From Cytophagales bacterium (lineage in GTDB: Bacteria > Bacteroidota > Bacteroidia > Cytophagales > Cyclobacteriaceae), in NCBI GenBank assembly GCA_003504855.1, contig DNZD01000270.1:1-10525 (forward strand): a stretch of DNA of 10,525 nt, written 5' to 3'. Positions 7,614-10,525 of this stretch are shown piece after piece (the stretch's first letter is position 1; each line of letters begins with the position of its first letter). The translations under genes and the position numbers were made by a program. The notes beneath the pieces were generated by a model. That model did not search any database, was not told where the DNA came from, and saw only the letters and a program-made list of their open reading frames with translations.

Positions 7614-7741
7614 GGGGGGTAGTTTAGGGATAGCAATTTAGTCTTTTTCCCCGCTCATCAACAGTTGCAACCTTCCATAAAGCTCAAAACGGGGCCAAAA
7701 AGCCATTATTAGTGCCCTGAACCTCATGATGGTAACCCATT

Positions 7742-9850
7742 CTAACTGATTCTCGACCAATTAACCACCGTCTTTCTCAAGGAGGCAAGGTGTTTCTGGA
7801 TTGGTCCGTGCTCACGCGCCTCCAACCCCGGGTCTTTGTCCAATACTGCCATAGCCGCCTCCCGGGCCTGCTGCAGCACCGCCCCATCCTTGCCCAGGTC
7901 CGCGATCAACAAATCAAGCACGCCGCTCTGCTGCGTACCCATCAAATCGCCCGGGCCTCGGAGTTTGAGGTCTACGTCGGCAATTTCAAAACCGTTGTTG
8001 GTGCGCACCATGGTATTCATCCTAAGCCGGGCCTCCGACCCCAGTTTGAAGCTGGTCATCAGAATGCAATACGATTGTTCGGCTCCCCGACCTACACGGC
8101 CGCGCAGCTGATGCAATTGAGACAACCCAAAGCGCTCTGCGCTTTCAATCACCATAACAGACGCATTGGGCACGTCAACTCCCACTTCAATCACCGTTGT
8201 GGCCACCATGATGTTCGTCTCTCCTTTTACAAAACGAGCCATCTCATAATCCTTTGCCTCCGGCTTCATCTGCCCGTGAAGGATGCTGATGGCAAAATCA
8301 GGAAACGCCCTGGCGATACTCTCATATCCATCCATCAGGTGCTTTAGGTCCGACTTTTCAGATTCATCGATCAAGGGATAAACAACATACACCTGTCGGC
8401 CGGCTGCCACTTGCTGCCGGATAAAGGCATTCACCTGAAGGCGGTGGGAGTCAAATTGATGTGTCGTCTTGATCGGCTTCCTCCCTTTGGGAAGTTCATC
8501 AATGGTGGAAACTTCCAGATCACCGTACAACGTCATCGCTAACGTCCGGGGAATGGGCGTAGCAGTCATCACCAACACATGTGGATAAACATCCGGATTT
8601 TTTTGCCACAACTTTGAGCGCTGAGCCACACCAAACCGATGCTGTTCATCAATGATGGCCAGACCGAGGTGTTTGAATTTCACTTCCTCCTCGAGGAGCG
8701 CATGGGTTCCAACAAGAATATTCAACGAACCGTCACGTAATTGCTCATGCAATGTCTTTCGCTGTGCCTTCTTGGTGGAGCCCGTTAGCAATGCAATGGT
8801 GATGCCCATGGCTTCTGCATACTTGCGCAATCCTGCATAGTGTTGCTGAGCCAGAATCTCCGTGGGTGCCATCAAGGCAGCCTGTGCGCCGCCTCCCACC
8901 ACGAGCAACAAACAGATAAATGCGACGATGGTTTTTCCGCTTCCCACATCCCCCTGCAGCAATCGATTCATCTGATGTCCCGACTTCATATCGGTATATA
9001 TCTCCCGGATAACTTTCTTCTGGGCATTCGTCAACGCAAAAGGCAGGTGATCATTGTAAAATCGGGTCAACAGCGCTGTATCCCCAAAGACTTCACCGCG
9101 AAACTTCTGGTACCGCACCAGTTTCATTTTCAACAATCGCAATTGCAGATAGAAAAGCTCTTCAAACTTAAGTCGCGCCTGGGCCGATTGCAGTTGAGTG
9201 GCATCTCCTGGAAAATGAATCTGAACAAGTGCCTTTGCCTTGGGTGCGAGACGGTATTTTTCCAATAGATATTCCGGCAATGTTTCAGCAATATGACCCG
9301 GCGCAATCCGGATCAATTCCGCCATAATTTTGCCCAACACCTTGTTATCAATGCGCCGGCTGCGGAGTTTTTCACTGAGCGGATAAACGGGCTGTAGCAC
9401 GGGTGGCCTTGCACTCACTGCTGCTGCCAGTTCTATTTCGGGGTGAGCGATGGTGAATGTCTTTCCATAGCGGTTCGGTTTACCAAACACAACATACACC
9501 TGGCCTGGTTTTGTCTTTTCCATCACCCAAGGGATGCCTTGAAACCATACCAGTTCCATTTCTCCGGTTGCATCAGAAAATCGACCGGTGAGGCGCTTCT
9601 TAAAGCCAGTACCTGCCATCTCGAGGCTGATCAGTTTTCCGATCAACTGTACGTGCGGCAGGTCTTCCTGAATTTCAGCAATGGTGTAAAACTTTGTCCG
9701 GTCCTCATAGCGGAAAGGGTAGTGCTGGATGAGGTCACCGAACGTAAAAATATTTAACTCCTTTTGGAGCAACAGCGCACGTTGAGGCCCAACGCCTTTA
9801 AGAAATTCAACAGCAGTATCGAAAAAGGAAGCCAACGGTTGGGCGTGCAA
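7742..9850 (-). CDS. recG: ATP-dependent DNA helicase RecG
   Basis: A 702-residue superfamily 2 helicase, close to the roughly 690 residues usual for RecG. It remodels stalled replication forks and branch-migrates Holliday junctions in the cytoplasm. Residues 1-250 hold the helix-hairpin region (FLKGVGPQRA) and the OB-fold wedge domain (QLIGKLISLEM to VVFGKPNRYG). Motor motifs: Walker A GDVGSGKT 300-307, APTEILAQQH 328-337, DEQH 401-404, TATPIPRT 429-436, and motif VI QLRGRVGRG 581-589. The RecG-specific TRG region follows at about 620-643 (DVDLKLRGPGDLMGTQQSG). All key residues are present. The start is unusual: an in-frame TAG at 9859-9857 bounds the frame, and the first methionine codon is residue 78, so translation must begin at a TTG. 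TTG 9850 is used here; TTG 9835 would give MASFFDTAVEFLKGVG, which looks closer to the family N-terminus. It lies 32 bp downstream of gldD and is probably cotranscribed with it. Confidence 0.97.
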   Translation of the reverse strand: MHAQPLASFFDTAVEFLKGVGPQRALLLQKELNIFTFGDLIQHYPFRYEDRTKFYTIAEIQEDLPHVQLIGKLISLEMAGTGFKKRLTGRFSDATGEMELVWFQGIPWVMEKTKPGQVYVVFGKPNRYGKTFTIAHPEIELAAAVSARPPVLQPVYPLSEKLRSRRIDNKVLGKIMAELIRIAPGHIAETLPEYLLEKYRLAPKAKALVQIHFPGDATQLQSAQARLKFEELFYLQLRLLKMKLVRYQKFRGEVFGDTALLTRFYNDHLPFALTNAQKKVIREIYTDMKSGHQMNRLLQGDVGSGKTIVAFICLLLVVGGGAQAALMAPTEILAQQHYAGLRKYAEAMGITIALLTGSTKKAQRKTLHEQLRDGSLNILVGTHALLEEEVKFKHLGLAIIDEQHRFGVAQRSKLWQKNPDVYPHVLVMTATPIPRTLAMTLYGDLEVSTIDELPKGRKPIKTTHQFDSHRLQVNAFIRQQVAAGRQVYVVYPLIDESEKSDLKHLMDGYESIARAFPDFAISILHGQMKPEAKDYEMARFVKGETNIMVATTVIEVGVDVPNASVMVIESAERFGLSQLHQLRGRVGRGAEQSYCILMTSFKLGSEARLRMNTMVRTNNGFEIADVDLKLRGPGDLMGTQQSGVLDLLIADLGKDGAVLQQAREAAMAVLDKDPGLEAREHGPIQKHLASLRKTVVNWSRIS

Positions 9851-9882
9851 GCCCGGCTAAATTACTAATTCAATCCCATTTG

Positions 9883-10470
9883 TTATCGCCACCGCAGGGT
9901 ATTCACCAGGTGCATCACATCCTTCTTCATGTATTCGATGGCAGGCTGCAATGAATCATTTTGTACCCGAACATTGAAATACAATGCGCCGCGAATGAAA
10001 TGCCTTGAAGAATCTGTCATGGTAAATTGAAACTGGCTGGGCACCTCGCCATCAAGCTCCGCAATTACCGCGGTTTTGCCGTCCGGTGTCTTAACGATTG
10101 ATTCATCAATGGCATAAGCCTTGATCTGATGCTTGGCCGTGAGCACGTAGGCATCGTCCAAAAATTCCTTCAGCAATTTCTGATCCCGGTTCACGCGTTT
10201 GTACGTGACATGGATGGTGGCCTTAAGCTCCGGATAATAGATTTCAACCCAATGCTTATCGCTTACCCACGAGGTGTCGCGCAGGAATTTTGCGTGTGTC
10301 GAATATTCAAACTGATAGGGAAGTGTGTCGGGAGAAAGCTGGTACGCCGGCGCGGGAAGAATCAACCGGTTATATCCCTTGGGTTTTGGCTGATAGTCGC
10401 GTGTGCAGCCAGCCATGAAGGCACACAGGGCAACTGCGCCAACCATCAGGTAGTGATTACTCCTCATCAT
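9883..10470 (-). CDS. gldD: Gliding motility lipoprotein GldD
   Basis: A 195-residue lipoprotein. The signal sequence ends in a lipobox-like AFMAGC with the lipidated cysteine at residue 22. The mature part carries recognisable GldD landmarks: YQPKPKGYNRLILP just after the cysteine (26-39), LPYQFEYS, HWVEIYYPELKATIHVTYK, AKHQIKAYAIDES, GEVPSQFQFTMTDS, HFIRGALYFNVR, NDSLQPAIEYMKKD, and NTLRW at the end. In Flavobacterium johnsoniae GldD is a membrane lipoprotein needed for gliding; its biochemical role is unresolved, and homologues also occur in non-gliding members of the phylum. Two ATG codons in a row (10470 and 10467) could start it. A purine-rich AGAAGG just upstream is better placed for the second. 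The start overlaps the upstream coding end by 14 nt, which suggests translational coupling. Confidence 0.95.
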   Translation of the reverse strand: MMRSNHYLMVGAVALCAFMAGCTRDYQPKPKGYNRLILPAPAYQLSPDTLPYQFEYSTHAKFLRDTSWVSDKHWVEIYYPELKATIHVTYKRVNRDQKLLKEFLDDAYVLTAKHQIKAYAIDESIVKTPDGKTAVIAELDGEVPSQFQFTMTDSSRHFIRGALYFNVRVQNDSLQPAIEYMKKDVMHLVNTLRWR

Positions 10471-10525
10471 CCTTCTCTGCTTCTGTCCGCGTTACCCGAA
10501 TTCGCTTGATGCGCTTCTGGTCCAC
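10457..10525 (-). CDS. gldE: C-terminal end of a probable GldE (CorC/HlyC-type membrane protein), 5' part missing
   Basis: Only the last 22 codons and the TAA stop at 10459-10457 are in the window. The frame is open from the window edge and reads VDQKRIKRIRVTRTEAEKDDEE. A basic IKRIRV-type strand followed by a short charged tail fits the end of the CorC/HlyC-type domain that closes GldE. The position also fits: as I recall, gldE often sits directly upstream of gldD in Bacteroidota, and here the two overlap by 14 nt. The fragment is too short to identify by sequence alone, so the gene name rests mainly on gene order. It is too short to be found by a length-filtered ORF search. Confidence 0.6.
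   Translation of the reverse strand: MDQKRIKRIRVTRTEAEKDDEE

Noticed and set aside
7633..7661. Promoter-like pair on the minus strand: TTG, 18 nt, TAAATTGC, about 20 bp before the 243-residue gene
   Set aside because: The -7 element matches TAnnTTTG only partly and the spacing is a little short, so it does not rise above chance in a 128-bp AT-containing gap.
7614..7741. Possible terminator after recG in the 128-bp gap (a GGC-T5-GGCC stretch)
   Set aside because: The complementary arms are only about four pairs with a long loop and no T-run after them, so no convincing hairpin terminator.
7790..8347. 185-residue open frame on the plus strand
   Set aside because: It lies fully antisense to conserved RecG motor motifs; its composition is what the opposite strand of a conserved gene gives.
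8840..9268. 142-residue open frame on the plus strand
   Set aside because: It is antisense to the RecG wedge and Walker A region and has no recognisable protein features.
1..10525. CRISPR array, insertion sequence, tRNA or rRNA, prophage or attachment site
   Set aside because: No short spaced direct repeats, transposase reading frames, terminal inverted repeats or RNA gene motifs were seen; the only tandem repeats are protein-domain repeats.

Overview
The window looks like chromosomal DNA of a gliding-type member of the Bacteroidota, probably order Cytophagales. The reasons are a clear gldD gene, a type IX secretion (T9SS) C-terminal sorting domain, signal peptides ending in A-Q, no Shine-Dalgarno motifs at most starts, and moderate GC content. 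All real genes are on the minus strand and the window is almost fully coding. The open frames on the plus strand are antisense shadows.

Right-hand block, in transcription order (10525 down to 7742): the last 22 codons of a gene that fits gldE, overlapping the start of gldD by 14 nt; then gldD, an outer-envelope lipoprotein required for gliding; then, after 32 bp, recG, the branch-migration helicase of recombination and replication repair. This is a compact, probably cotranscribed housekeeping block. recG has no ATG near its 5' end and must start at a TTG.

Left-hand block (7613 down to 1), after a 128-bp gap: three genes spaced 15 and 8 bp apart, likely one operon. The first encodes a 243-residue exported protein with a Kre9/KNH-like beta domain and a C-terminal membrane helix. 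The second encodes a 2175-residue multidomain T9SS substrate. Its order is: signal peptide, about 600 residues with 11 Asp-box (BNR-like) motifs, fibronectin III, a beta-rich domain holding the protein's only cysteine pair, fibronectin III, seven FG-GAP/VCBS calcium repeats, an ASPIC/UnbV segment, an SbsA-type Ig-like domain, two tandem 104-residue Ig-like repeats, a conserved-looking beta module, and the sorting domain. The third is cut by the window edge after 110 codons and encodes another exported protein with an Ig-like start.

Together the left block looks like an accessory cell-surface cassette: a large displayed or released beta-propeller protein with two smaller exported partners. Its ligand or substrate cannot be read from the sequence. 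The rest of the cassette lies beyond position 1.
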